Translations under genes and position numbers: made by a program | Notes under the pieces: generated by a model | Told to the model about the DNA's origin: nothing | The model's input: only the letters and a program-made list of their open reading frames with translations | The model's database searches: none | DNA from: Cohnella thermotolerans DSM 17683 | GTDB lineage: Bacteria; Bacillota; Bacilli; Paenibacillales; Paenibacillaceae | Length of the DNA: 64,000 bases | NCBI RefSeq assembly: GCF_000429825.1 | Contig: NZ_AUCP01000036.1 | Location: 1-64,000 of the forward strand | Reading direction: 5' to 3' | Part shown: positions 1-7,721 of the stretch, one piece after another | Layout of the letters: every line of letters starts with the position of its first letter | How positions within the stretch are numbered: position 1 is the stretch's first letter

Positions 1-60
1 GAGTGACAGGGTCCGTATTACGCTCGATGTTCAGTTTTCAAGGAACAAGTTTGTTGCGTT
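1..60 (-). other. Leader of an rRNA operon running off the left edge
   Basis: Read on the minus strand this holds the sequence TTCCTTGAAAACTGAACA, a motif typical of rRNA operon leaders and 16S-23S spacers in Bacillales. It lies downstream of two promoters and next to bofA; in B. subtilis bofA is directly followed by rrnA. The 16S gene itself is not in the window, so this is inferred from motif plus synteny. Confidence 0.65.
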
Positions 61-84
61 CGTCGCCGTAACAGCGACCTTCAT

Positions 85-114
85 AATATATCACAAACGG
101 GCTCTTCATTGCAA
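85..114 (-). promoter_or_regulatory. Promoter P2 of the rRNA operon
   Basis: Minus-strand -35 TTGCAA (109-114) and -10 TATATT (85-90) with an 18-base spacer; a TGA just before the -10 makes it an extended -10. It points left into the rRNA leader and is the nearer of two tandem promoters, the usual arrangement for rRNA operons. Confidence 0.6.
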
Positions 115-182
115 CAAGCAATTTATTCCAAATCGCCGTCCGCTCGCTTGCGATACATTCGCGCCTAACAAGCGCGAGAGTT

Positions 183-212
183 AATGTAACACATCGGCCA
201 GGTCTCCGTCAA
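183..212 (-). promoter_or_regulatory. Promoter P1 of the rRNA operon
   Basis: Minus-strand -35 TTGACG (207-212) and -10 TACATT (183-188), spacer 18. It lies about 100 bases upstream of P2 and downstream of the bofA stop, in an otherwise gene-free stretch (1-243). Confidence 0.5.
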
Positions 213-243
213 TCGTTTCTTGCTATTTTTTTATTGAATGTTT

Positions 244-510
244 TTACGACAATACGAGATGTTGAAGCCCGAGCACCAATCCGATGCCCGGCAGACCGAG
301 AACCGCAACCGTTCCGATCGTCCCCGGGTTCAGCGGAACGTACCACCCGGTGACGAGTCCCGAGAAGTTCAAGGCGTAGATCGCCAAAGCGGACAGTACC
401 AGATGGGTTCCGAACCTTGTGGCCCACCCCCGAGGCAGGACCCGGCGAAGCATCAGATACAAGAGCGCGCACGAGGATGCGACGAACAACGCGAGCCACA
501 TCGTTCTCAT
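244..510 (-). CDS. bofA: Pro-sigma-K processing inhibitor BofA
   Basis: An 88-residue integral membrane protein with two or three hydrophobic segments. The stretch LNPGTIGTVAVLGLPG (about 60-75) is the conserved BofA signature. In Bacillus BofA holds the SpoIVFB protease inactive in the outer forespore membrane until the forespore signals, so it times sigma-K activation. The ATG overlaps the yaaL stop (ATGA), so it is co-translated with yaaL, and it precedes the rRNA operon exactly as in B. subtilis. Confidence 0.9.
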   Translation of the reverse strand: MRTMWLALFVASSCALLYLMLRRVLPRGWATRFGTHLVLSALAIYALNFSGLVTGWYVPLNPGTIGTVAVLGLPGIGLVLGLQHLVLS

Positions 511-770
511 CTATAGAACCCCCACTCCGCTTCCTTGTTGCTTTCGAATTTTCCCCATAAGAGCTTGGCCTTGCGAATCAGGATGTCCAGCTTCTTCTCG
601 GCCGCTTCCAGCGAATAGATCGCGTAGTCCACTTGCTCGGGCTCGAGCGCTTCGTCGAATCGGTTCCGGGCGACCGAGCACTCCCGCTCCGCTTCCCTGA
701 TCTCCCTCACGATGCGTTCCTTCTCCGTATTCAAGTCGGGATCTTGCCGAAGTGCCTTTTTGCCGACCAT
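507..770 (-). CDS. yaaL: YaaL family protein (DUF2508)
   Basis: An 87-residue, highly charged helical protein with no catalytic motif; the end (LLWGKFESNKEAEWGFYR) and its place between recR and bofA match the YaaL/DUF2508 family, whose function is unknown. The start at 770 is chosen because GGGGAGGGG sits 6 bases upstream; ATGs at 776 and 812 have no properly spaced site. It overlaps bofA by 4 bases. A terminator separates it from recR, so yaaL-bofA must have their own promoter, which I could not pick out. Confidence 0.8.
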   Translation of the reverse strand: MVGKKALRQDPDLNTEKERIVREIREAERECSVARNRFDEALEPEQVDYAIYSLEAAEKKLDILIRKAKLLWGKFESNKEAEWGFYR

Positions 771-920
771 TGCCATCCCCTCCCCATCGGAAATGAAATT
801 GCCCGTAGACAACCCATTACCATCTCTATGTACAAAACCGATCGGCTAGAATCGGGATTCCAACCAAGAGCAGGGTTTGAAGGCAAGGAGCTCAAGATCC
901 GCGACGTCGAACCGTCCCCT

Positions 921-948
921 TAAAATAAAAACGCCCCGGCAAGGGCGT
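921..948 (-). terminator. Terminator of the dnaX-ebfC-recR transcript
   Basis: Minus-strand hairpin ACGCCC/GGGCGT (931-948) followed by TTTTTATTTT (921-930), 41 bases after the recR stop. It ends the replication-repair transcript before yaaL. Confidence 0.8.
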
Positions 949-989
949 CGCATGCACAAAATTTCTATAATTGCACCATTTCAAGCGCT

Positions 990-1589
990 TCAATGGAGCT
1001 CCCGCCGGCCCTCGAGCGCCTTGGACAACGTCACTTCGTCCGCGTACTCCAGATCGCCGCCGACCGGCAGCCCGTGCGCGATGCGCGTGACCCTGATGCC
1101 GAACGGCTTCACGAGCCGGGACAAATACATCGCGGTCGCTTCGCCTTCGATGTTCGGATTGGTCGCCAGAATGAGCTCCTGAACCCGCTCGTCGCCGAGA
1201 CGGCGGAGCAGCTCCGCGATGCGGATATCGTCCGGTCCGATCCCGTCCACCGGCGAGATGGCGCCGTGCAAAACGTGATAAAGCCCGGTGAACTCCCGCG
1301 TGCGCTCCATCGCCACCAGATCCTTCGGCTCCTGTACGACGCAGATAACGGAGTTGTCCCGGGTTGTATCGGAGCAGATCCGGCACGGATCGGTGTCGGT
1401 AATGTTGCAGCAGACGGAACAGTACGTCAACTGCCGCTTCACGTTCACGAGCGCTTTGGCGAAATCGATGGTGTCCTCTTCCTTCATGCGCAGAACGTAA
1501 AACGCCAACCGGGCGGCCGTCTTGGGACCGATACCCGGAAGGCGGGAAAACGAGTCGATCAGCTTGGCAATCGGTTCGGGGTAGAACAA
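990..1589 (-). CDS. recR: Recombination mediator RecR
   Basis: A 199-residue protein of normal RecR length. Order: helix-hairpin-helix ([13 protein letters not shown], 17-29), four-cysteine zinc finger (C57, C60, C69, C72), then a Toprim domain with VVQEPKD and the C-terminal segment [17 protein letters not shown]. With RecF and RecO it loads RecA on SSB-coated gaps. The start codon is TTG at 1589, placed by alignment with the family start ([11 protein letters not shown]) and an AGGAG 11 bases upstream. Third gene of a dnaX-ebfC-recR operon. Confidence 0.97.
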   Translation of the reverse strand: MFYPEPIAKLIDSFSRLPGIGPKTAARLAFYVLRMKEEDTIDFAKALVNVKRQLTYCSVCCNITDTDPCRICSDTTRDNSVICVVQEPKDLVAMERTREFTGLYHVLHGAISPVDGIGPDDIRIAELLRRLGDERVQELILATNPNIEGEATAMYLSRLVKPFGIRVTRIAHGLPVGGDLEYADEVTLSKALEGRRELH

Positions 1590-1657
1590 AAGTTTTCAAA
1601 CTCCTCTATTCCGGCCGGGTCGAGGCAAGCCGGCAACAGCCGGCCGGATTCGCTTGA

Positions 1658-1969
1658 TCAGAACAATCCGGGAATTTTGAGCCCGCCCGTAAACTTGCCC
1701 ATATCGTTGTTGGCCAGTTCGTCGGCCTTCGTGAGTGCGTCGTTCACAGCGGTAAGCACGAGATCCTGCAGCATTTCGACGTCTTCCGGATCGACGGCTT
1801 CCGGCTTGATCGTGACGCTCAGCACTTTCTTGTGCCCGTTCGCCTGCACGGTTACGACTCCGCCGCCCGCCGTTCCTTCCACCGTCTTGTTGCCCAATTC
1901 TTCCTGGGCTTTGAGCATTTGCTCCTGCATCTTCTTCACTTGCTTCATCATCTGGTTCATGTTGTTCAT
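1658..1969 (-). CDS. ebfC: Nucleoid-associated protein, YbaB/EbfC family
   Basis: A 103-residue protein with the family's N-terminal helix ([15 protein letters not shown]) and C-terminal strand-helix segment ending in GLKIPGLF. EbfC proteins are dimeric tweezers that bind DNA and are almost always encoded between dnaX and recR, as here. It is separated by 14 bases from dnaX and shares its transcript. Confidence 0.93.
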   Translation of the reverse strand: MNNMNQMMKQVKKMQEQMLKAQEELGNKTVEGTAGGGVVTVQANGHKKVLSVTIKPEAVDPEDVEMLQDLVLTAVNDALTKADELANNDMGKFTGGLKIPGLF

Positions 1970-1983
1970 CTGTATGCGCCTCC

Positions 1984-3816
1984 TTAGTCGTCCTTAATAA
2001 TGACCAGTTGTTCTCCAAAAAGCCGTATCGCTTCCTCTACCAAAGGCTCGCCCGGCGCGCCGCCGCCATCCTCCGGCTCCAGGCGGAGCTCTTCGGCGGC
2101 GGCCTCTTCACGGGCCGGCCCCCCGGAGGACACCGCCTCCTGCCACTCCTTCTGGGTGACCGTGGCGAGCTGGGTCGGGTGCCCCAGCAAAGCGGACAGG
2201 GCTCCTTCGATCACCTGCTTGTTCGCAGGCTTCTCCGTCGTCTCCCGGTGAATCGTGTTGCGGAACGCCACCAGAACGGTATCGTCCGCATAAGAGACGG
2301 GCTCCCCGTCCACAAGCCAGGCGTGGACCGTCACCCGCTCTTCCTTGACGCGCTGCAAAATCTGCGGCCATTTGGACAGCACCTGCAGCGCATGGGGCGA
2401 ACCTCTGGCCGCGAGGAAAGGATCGAGCTTCACCCGCGTCCGCAGCCCCTTGGCGGAAGCGGCCGTCCCTCCGGCGGAGCCGCTCCGGCCGCCCCAGCCG
2501 TTGCCCTGGCTGCGGGCCGAACCGCCGCCGGCAGAGGCTGCTCCGCCCGGCGATACGGGCGCACCCGCGCCGCCGCGCAGCAGCTCTTCGAGCCGCCGCT
2601 CAAGCGCGGCCACCTGCTGCTGCAGCCGCTGCAGCTCGGGGCCGCCCGAGCCCGCACCCGCACCTACGCCTGCGCCGGGCGCCGGCGATCGCTGCGCCGC
2701 CGGCACGGTTGCCGCCTGCTCGGAGGCTTCCGCATCGGCGGCGCACAGCTTGAGCAGCGCGATCTCGAACATCGTCTGCGGGTGGGCGGCGTATTTCATC
2801 TCCGATTGGTACCGGTTCAGCAGGTCGATGATCGCGAACAGCCGCTCCTTGGAGAAGCTCTGCGCCATGTCGCGCAACTGTCCCGGATCGGCGACTCTCC
2901 CGGCCGAAGCGGCGGCTTGCGGCGCCAACTGGGCCAGCAGCAGATCCCGGAAATAATGCATCAGCTGCTCCAGGCACTTGTCCGCGCTCTTGCCCGCCCG
3001 CATCATCTCGTCGACTTCGCGCAGCACGGCCGACGCGTCCGCGTCCCGCACGGCGATCGCCAGCCGGCCGAACTGCTCGGCCGGCAAGCCGCCGGTCGCC
3101 TCCACCGCGTCCCGGAGCGTCACTTGTCCGCCCGTGAACGAGGAGATTTGATCCAGCAGGCTCAGCGCATCCCGCATCCCCCCGTCGGACAGGCGCGCGA
3201 TATAAACGAGCGCTTCTCTCTCCGCTTGAATGCCTTCCTTCCGGCAGATGTCCTGAAGCCACTCGCTCTGCTCCTCCAGAGACACCCGGCGAAATTCGAA
3301 GCGCTGGCAGCGAGAGACGATCGTCGGCGGCAGGCGATGGGGTTCCGTCGTCGCCAGCATGAACATGACATGTCCCGGCGGCTCCTCCAACGTCTTCAGC
3401 AGGGCGTTGAACGCCTCCGTCGTCAGCATATGCACTTCGTCGATGATGTACACTTTGCGCCGGACTTCCGTCGGCGCGTATTTGACTTTATCGCGAATGT
3501 CGCGAATCTCTTCGACCCCGCGGTTGGACGCGGCGTCGATCTCGACCACGTCCATGACCGAGCCCGCCGCGATCCGTCTGCAGGCTTCGCATTTGTTGCA
3601 CGGTTCCGGCGTCGGTCCCTTCTCGCAGTTGACCGCCTTGGCCAACAGCCTCGCGGCGCTCGTCTTCCCTGTTCCTCTGGGGCCGCTGAACAGATAGGCG
3701 TGGGACAAACGGTCTTCGCGAATGGCGTTCTGCAGCGTCTGAACGATATGCTGCTGACCGACCATGTCATGGAACGTCTGCGGGCGCCAGGCCCGGTATA
3801 ATGCGATATGGGCCAT
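1984..3816 (-). CDS. dnaX: DNA polymerase III subunit gamma/tau
   Basis: The clamp-loader ATPase of the replisome, 610 residues. Visible: Walker A GPRGTGKT (45-52), a zinc module with C64, C73, C76 and C79, Walker B with DEVH (126-129), the sensor SRC after [12 protein letters not shown], then the lid and collar domains to about 355. Residues 370-450 are a Gly/Ala/Ser-rich linker leading to the tau-specific tail. The start at 3816 follows GGGAG by 9 bases; an in-frame ATG 39 bases upstream has no ribosome site. It follows the kinase gene by 38 bases and heads ebfC-recR. Confidence 0.97.
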   Translation of the reverse strand: MAHIALYRAWRPQTFHDMVGQQHIVQTLQNAIREDRLSHAYLFSGPRGTGKTSAARLLAKAVNCEKGPTPEPCNKCEACRRIAAGSVMDVVEIDAASNRGVEEIRDIRDKVKYAPTEVRRKVYIIDEVHMLTTEAFNALLKTLEEPPGHVMFMLATTEPHRLPPTIVSRCQRFEFRRVSLEEQSEWLQDICRKEGIQAEREALVYIARLSDGGMRDALSLLDQISSFTGGQVTLRDAVEATGGLPAEQFGRLAIAVRDADASAVLREVDEMMRAGKSADKCLEQLMHYFRDLLLAQLAPQAAASAGRVADPGQLRDMAQSFSKERLFAIIDLLNRYQSEMKYAAHPQTMFEIALLKLCAADAEASEQAATVPAAQRSPAPGAGVGAGAGSGGPELQRLQQQVAALERRLEELLRGGAGAPVSPGGAASAGGGSARSQGNGWGGRSGSAGGTAASAKGLRTRVKLDPFLAARGSPHALQVLSKWPQILQRVKEERVTVHAWLVDGEPVSYADDTVLVAFRNTIHRETTEKPANKQVIEGALSALLGHPTQLATVTQKEWQEAVSSGGPAREEAAAEELRLEPEDGGGAPGEPLVEEAIRLFGEQLVIIKDD

Positions 3817-3854
3817 CCCTTGTCGCTCCCGTCGGCTAGTTGACTTTCCCTCCA

Positions 3855-5057
3855 TTATACATCATCGGACGGAAGCGCTCCACCGCCCGGCGAGGGCTTC
3901 CGCTGCGAAGCCCCGATTGCGGGAATCGTCACCGAAAACACCGTGCCTCCGGTTCCGCTCGACACCTCGATGCGGCCTCCCAGCTCGTGCACGATTCGCT
4001 GGCAAATGGACAAGCCCAGTCCCGTGCCCTGCTCCTTCGTCGTAAAGAAAGGATCGAACACCCGATCGATCATCTCTTCGGGTATTCCGGGCCCGTTATC
4101 GCACACGTCCACCGTGACCTCCGCCGCGCCGGGAGGGCATGGCCTTTCCCGTATTATCAGCATTCCTCCTTCGGTCATCGCTTCGATCGCGTTTTTGCCC
4201 AAGTTCAGAAAAACTTGCTTCAACAGCTCCTTATCCGCAAAAATGGAGGGGAGTTCGTTGCGGGGTATGTACTGCAGCGTTACGTTGTGCATCACAGCTT
4301 CGTTGCGAAGCATGGGCAGCATCTCGTCGAAAAGCTTCCCCAACCGGACCGGTTGCAGCTCGACTTTCTTAGGTTTGCTGAGCAGCAAAAATTCGTTCAC
4401 GAGCGCGTTGACCCTCTCCAGCTCGGCCAGCACGATGTCGACATAGTCGAGCTCCCGGTTCATCTGCCTCTCGGCGAGCGAACGATGCAGGAGCTGAATG
4501 AACCCCCGAATCGCCGTCAGCGGATTGCGAATTTCGTGCGCCGTTCCGGCAGCCACTTCGCCGATCATTTTGAGCCTGTCCGACCTGCGGACCTGTTCCT
4601 CGAGCGCCATCAGTTGCGTGACATCCCGGAACAGAACGTAGGCGCCGATCACCTTCCCGCCATCGCCATCGCGGAGCAGTTCCCCGTCCAGCACCCATTC
4701 CCGCCGCCGGTCTCCGGAGCGCCACGTGTAGCTGCGGTTGCGAAACACCCGGCCCTGAAGCAGCGAGGCGTCTACCGGCAAAGGAACCGTTTGAAGCCGG
4801 AACAGGCTCTCCGCATTCTGGCCGAGAAGTTCTTCCCGCTCCCTGCCGATCGCCTGGCATACCATCGGACTCGCTTCCACGATCCGAAAGTCCGCGTCCA
4901 GCAGCAGTACGCCGAAATTTTCATGGCCAAGCAAATTTTCGAGGAAACGGCGGACGAACTTTTCCTTCCGCGGCTCTCTGCTTCTCGCTTCCTCGAATTC
5001 CCAATCCGATTGTTGGTCCTGATGTTTGGGGATATCCCGGTTTTTTGAATTGTCCAT
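3855..5057 (-). CDS. Soluble PAS-domain sensor histidine kinase
   Basis: A 400-residue kinase without membrane segments, so a cytoplasmic sensor. A PAS domain (about 38-150) starts at FLENLLGHENFGVLLLD. Then come a dimerisation/phosphoacceptor helix with H174 (AHEIRNPLTAIRGF) and an ATPase domain with N289 (NLGKNAIEAM), DNGPGIP (320-326) and GTGLGLS (344-350). This is the HisKA layout of sporulation kinases such as KinA and KinE and of NtrB; with spo0F also in the window a phosphorelay role is plausible but unproven. The start at 5057 has GGTGG 9 bases upstream; reading frame further upstream runs into the SRP RNA and is not coding. It is 38 bases from dnaX. Confidence 0.85.
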   Translation of the reverse strand: MDNSKNRDIPKHQDQQSDWEFEEARSREPRKEKFVRRFLENLLGHENFGVLLLDADFRIVEASPMVCQAIGREREELLGQNAESLFRLQTVPLPVDASLLQGRVFRNRSYTWRSGDRRREWVLDGELLRDGDGGKVIGAYVLFRDVTQLMALEEQVRRSDRLKMIGEVAAGTAHEIRNPLTAIRGFIQLLHRSLAERQMNRELDYVDIVLAELERVNALVNEFLLLSKPKKVELQPVRLGKLFDEMLPMLRNEAVMHNVTLQYIPRNELPSIFADKELLKQVFLNLGKNAIEAMTEGGMLIIRERPCPPGAAEVTVDVCDNGPGIPEEMIDRVFDPFFTTKEQGTGLGLSICQRIVHELGGRIEVSSGTGGTVFSVTIPAIGASQRKPSPGGGALPSDDV

Positions 5058-5165
5058 GTCGCGACACCACCCTCCGGTCTGTCTGCCCTGTCCGATGTTT
5101 TTCGTGGCCGGGGACTTTTTTCCTCCTTCGGAACTGCGACTTATGCCTCTGTCATGGCCAACATG

Positions 5166-5208
5166 CAAAAAAAGCATCCCGCGCAATGCATGCCTGCGCC
5201 GAGATGCT
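5166..5208 (-). terminator. Terminator downstream of scr
   Basis: Minus-strand stem AGCATC/GATGCT (5203-5208 with 5173-5178), with inner GC pairing, followed by TTTTTT (5167-5172). It lies between the SRP RNA and the kinase gene and should insulate them. Confidence 0.7.
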
Positions 5209-5241
5209 CTAACTACCGTGCTTTGAATGCTTAAAAAACGA

Positions 5242-5514
5242 GGACCGTGCACCTGCCCCCGATCGTTGCCATCCAGCCGGCCATGCCGATCCGCTCCCGC
5301 CCGGCTACCCCCCAGCACAAGAACGTGACCACTTACGGCTGCTTCCTTCCGGACCTGACCGGGTTCATGGGCGTCCCTTGCGGAGGACCTTGCGATCAAC
5401 ACGAAACCAAACATAGCCGGAACCTGCGTGACAAGACCTCAGACAGGAATTCAACCTCGCTATAGCGGATTGCGAGTTACAGGGCACCGCTACCTCCCCG
5501 TCTAGCACGGCATG
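5242..5514 (-). ncRNA. scr: Signal recognition particle RNA, long Bacillus type (scRNA)
   Basis: About 270 nt. The 5' end GCCGTGCTAGACGGGGAGGT and the domain IV loop GGTCAGGTCCGGAAGGAAGC (5353-5372 region) are near-identical to B. subtilis scRNA, and the 3' end GGTGCACGG pairs with the 5' GCCGTGC. Such long SRP RNAs have both Alu and S domains; with Ffh the RNA targets membrane and secreted proteins co-translationally. T-rich sequence directly after the closing helix (5233-5238) probably ends transcription. It precedes dnaX as in B. subtilis, with a kinase gene inserted between. Confidence 0.95.
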
Positions 5515-5518
5515 ACTT

Positions 5519-5547
5519 AGTATAACGAATTCGGAGCGCCAAAGCAA
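5519..5547 (-). promoter_or_regulatory. Promoter of scr
   Basis: -10 TATACT (5519-5524) and -35 TTGCTT (5542-5547) with a 17-base spacer on the minus strand; the predicted start falls at the 5' end of the SRP RNA. Confidence 0.65.
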
Positions 5548-5607
5548 CCGATGGAGACAGTATCCAGCCATTTGAAGCGGTCGGCGCTTGACGCAATGCG
5601 TTATCCG

Positions 5608-6021
5608 TTAACGCGTTCGGGTCGAGGTGACATGAATGTTGTATCTTGGAAAATTGAACCGGAGCACCGAAGCGGCTTCGCGTTCCACCGTAGGAACCTT
5701 GCGGGCGCTCAGACTCGGGTCCAACTTCAGCGTTACGTACGCATCGGCTCCGTTGAACGTCACGTTGCTTCCTCTGACGCCGCGCACGTTTTTGATCGCC
5801 TGCCGGATCAGCAACCCGTCGTTTTTGTAGTTGAGGGCCATGTGCCGACCCGGAATGTGGGGATTGGCGTTCGTGCGTCCCAGGTAACCGTCGTTCGCGT
5901 AGCTTTGGGGCTTGACGCTGCTCGTTCCGCCTTGATTGCTGCATCCGGCAAGGAGTCCGGCAGCCGCCAGAGAGAGCGACAAGGACGCCGCCAACCATCG
6001 TTTGCTCAGTTGTGCGAACAT
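5608..6021 (-). CDS. YhcN/YlaJ family sporulation lipoprotein
   Basis: A 137-residue lipoprotein: signal peptide 1-26 with lipobox LLAGC, then a conserved stretch YANDGYLGRTNANPHIPG seen in YhcN/YlaJ proteins, which are spore-associated. The C-terminal part resembles their alpha/beta sporulation domain (VPTVEREAASVL). The ribosome site GGGAGG is also the 3' arm of a hairpin with a T-run that looks like the rpmE terminator, so readthrough from rpmE would give poor translation and a separate sporulation promoter is expected; I could not define one. Confidence 0.85.
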   Translation of the reverse strand: MFAQLSKRWLAASLSLSLAAAGLLAGCSNQGGTSSVKPQSYANDGYLGRTNANPHIPGRHMALNYKNDGLLIRQAIKNVRGVRGSNVTFNGADAYVTLKLDPSLSARKVPTVEREAASVLRFNFPRYNIHVTSTRTR

Positions 6022-6062
6022 GAAAAAAACCTCCCTTTATCCGGTAGGATGTAATGGGAGGT
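6022..6062 (-). terminator. rpmE terminator that also contains the lipoprotein ribosome site
   Basis: Minus-strand ACCTCCC (6056-6062) pairs with GGGAGGT (6029-6035), followed by a run of seven T (6022-6028). The 3' arm GGGAGG is the ribosome binding site of the downstream lipoprotein gene starting at 6021. Confidence 0.65.
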
Positions 6063-6083
6063 CTATTTCTATACAGCCGGATC

Positions 6084-6281
6084 TTACAGGCCGTATTTTT
6101 TCTTGAACTTATCGACACGTCCGCCAGCATCCAGGAACTTCTGTTTACCCGTGAAGAAAGGATGGCATGCGGAGCAAATTTCGACGCGGATGTTCGGACG
6201 GACCGAACCCGTTTCGAAAGTATTGCCGCAAGCGCAAGTAGCCGTCGTCACTTGGTAATTAGGATGGATGGAATCTTTCAA
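6084..6281 (-). CDS. rpmE: 50S ribosomal protein L31 (zinc-binding type A)
   Basis: A 65-residue protein with the L31 motifs [28 protein letters not shown] and the end KKYGL. The cysteine pairs CxC and CxxC make it the zinc-containing form. The start is taken as TTG at 6281 (product MKDSIHP...), because AAAGAGGTG lies 6 bases upstream; a GTG three codons upstream would overlap that site. Placed after rho as in B. subtilis, with its own promoter. Confidence 0.93.
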   Translation of the reverse strand: MKDSIHPNYQVTTATCACGNTFETGSVRPNIRVEICSACHPFFTGKQKFLDAGGRVDKFKKKYGL

Positions 6282-6342
6282 CGCGTTCACCTCTTTCTGC
6301 CCTGAACCACATGCGGATCCAGAGTATTAGACACATAATGGG

Positions 6343-6372
6343 ATTATATCACGTCCGGAGTGAAAATCACAA
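6343..6372 (-). promoter_or_regulatory. Promoter of rpmE
   Basis: -10 TATAAT (6343-6348) preceded by TGA (extended -10) and -35 TTGTGA (6367-6372), spacer 18, minus strand. The -35 overlaps the end of the radical SAM gene. Confidence 0.7.
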
Positions 6373-7647
6373 CCGGATTTTTCCGTCAATTTTTGGTGCG
6401 GACCCGGCCGCGGGCGGGACGTGGGTGAAGGAGCCGATCGTTACGTCGGGAAGCTCTTCCCTGAAAATGTCGAGCAGCGTTTTCATCCCGTAAATTTCGC
6501 CCTTGGCTTCCGGAATGAGCGCCAAATACGCGTCCGGGTCGATGTTCAGATTGCGCATCTGAATGAGCTTGAGACCCGTGCGGCGGACAAAGCCGATCAT
6601 CGCCTCGATCTCCTCCTCGCGGTCCGTAACGCCCGGGAAGACGAGATAGTTGATCGACGTGTAGACGCCTTTGTCGGCGGCGTACCGGAGCGTCTTCTCG
6701 ACGTTGGCCAGCGTGTAGCCGCGCGGCTTGTAATAAGCGTTGTAATGGTCGTCCAGCGCGCTGATCGTGCTGACGCGCATCAAGTCGAGGCCGGCGTCGG
6801 TAATGGCGCGGAGATGATCGGTCAGCCCCGCGTTCGTATTGATGTTGATGTAGCCCATCGACGTTTGTTCCCGGACGCGCTTGATCGCTTCGACGATGAT
6901 TTTCGCCTGGGTGGAAGGCTCCCCTTCGCAGCCCTGCCCGAAGCTGATGATCGATTCGGGCGTCCGCAGATGCTCCAGCATAATCTCGACGACTTCGTCC
7001 ACCGTCGGCTTGAACTGAAGCCGCGTCTGCGGAGAGACGAAGCCGCTGTCGTCGGGCTGCTCGGATATGCAGCCGAAGCATCCGGCGTTGCAGGCGAACG
7101 AGACCGGAACGGCCCCTTCCCACCGCTGCAGGAAGGTGTTCGACGACGTCAGGCATTCGTAGCCGAGCGCGCAATTGGACAGATGCTTGTACAGGCGGTT
7201 GTCCGGATATTTGTCCAGAAGCCGCTGAACCTGCCGCTTCACTTCGCCCCGGTCGCAGTTCTCCGGATTCCAGCGCTCGGCGTCATCGCTTCGGCAAGCG
7301 GCCACGTAGAAGCCGTCCTTCTTCCAGACAACGGCGGTGTAGCCGAACAAGGGCAGCAGCTGCGTCTTGTCGGTCTTCGTGTAGCCGGGCACATAGAATC
7401 GCGTATAGCCTTGCGGCAGCAGGGCGCCTACCGCGCAATAGTCGCCGGGTACGGGCACCATCCGGCCGGAATCGGGATCGATGCCGACGGGGCGGGTGTT
7501 AGGCAAAGCGACCAGCGTCGCGCCGGGCGGAAGCGGAATGAGATCGTCTTCGAGCAGCTCGACGAGGTCGTTGCCGCTGCGGGCGACGCCATACAGATCC
7601 GGATGGTCGAATACGTTATTGTTCTTGTCGGCGTAAACCAGATGCAT
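6367..7647 (-). CDS. Radical SAM protein of unknown substrate
   Basis: A 426-residue protein. The cluster motif CNAGCFGC (CxxxCxxC, about residues 190-197) binds the 4Fe-4S that cleaves S-adenosylmethionine; GQGCEGEP and the following TIM-barrel strands fit the superfamily. The first 180 residues form an unrecognised N-terminal domain with LPNTRPVGIDP and several cysteines (NCDRG, SNCALGYEC). No SPASM-type cysteine tail. It lies between rho and rpmE, an insertion relative to B. subtilis, and follows rho by 74 bases with a GAGAGGGG site. The reaction cannot be named from sequence. Confidence 0.85.
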   Translation of the reverse strand: MHLVYADKNNNVFDHPDLYGVARSGNDLVELLEDDLIPLPPGATLVALPNTRPVGIDPDSGRMVPVPGDYCAVGALLPQGYTRFYVPGYTKTDKTQLLPLFGYTAVVWKKDGFYVAACRSDDAERWNPENCDRGEVKRQVQRLLDKYPDNRLYKHLSNCALGYECLTSSNTFLQRWEGAVPVSFACNAGCFGCISEQPDDSGFVSPQTRLQFKPTVDEVVEIMLEHLRTPESIISFGQGCEGEPSTQAKIIVEAIKRVREQTSMGYININTNAGLTDHLRAITDAGLDLMRVSTISALDDHYNAYYKPRGYTLANVEKTLRYAADKGVYTSINYLVFPGVTDREEEIEAMIGFVRRTGLKLIQMRNLNIDPDAYLALIPEAKGEIYGMKTLLDIFREELPDVTIGSFTHVPPAAGSAPKIDGKIRL

Positions 7648-7721
7648 TTTTTAAAAGCCCCTCTCGGTAGCCGGTTGTTTCAATCCACGCCTACGGCGGG
7701 CGACCAGGGTTGACCGGACGC

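Noticed and set aside
2008-3801. 597-codon open frame on the plus strand opposite dnaX
   Set aside because: It is the antisense shadow of a GC-rich gene: composition dominated by Arg, Gly and Ala, no motif and no ribosome site, while dnaX on the other strand has all its motifs.
5057-5414. N-terminal extension of the histidine kinase to 5414
   Set aside because: The extra 119 codons read through the terminator and SRP RNA gene, and the encoded residues match no family; the ATG at 5057 has a suitable ribosome site.
5590-5620. GCGTTA/TAACGC hairpin after the lipoprotein gene
   Set aside because: Short stem without a following T run; not enough to call a terminator.
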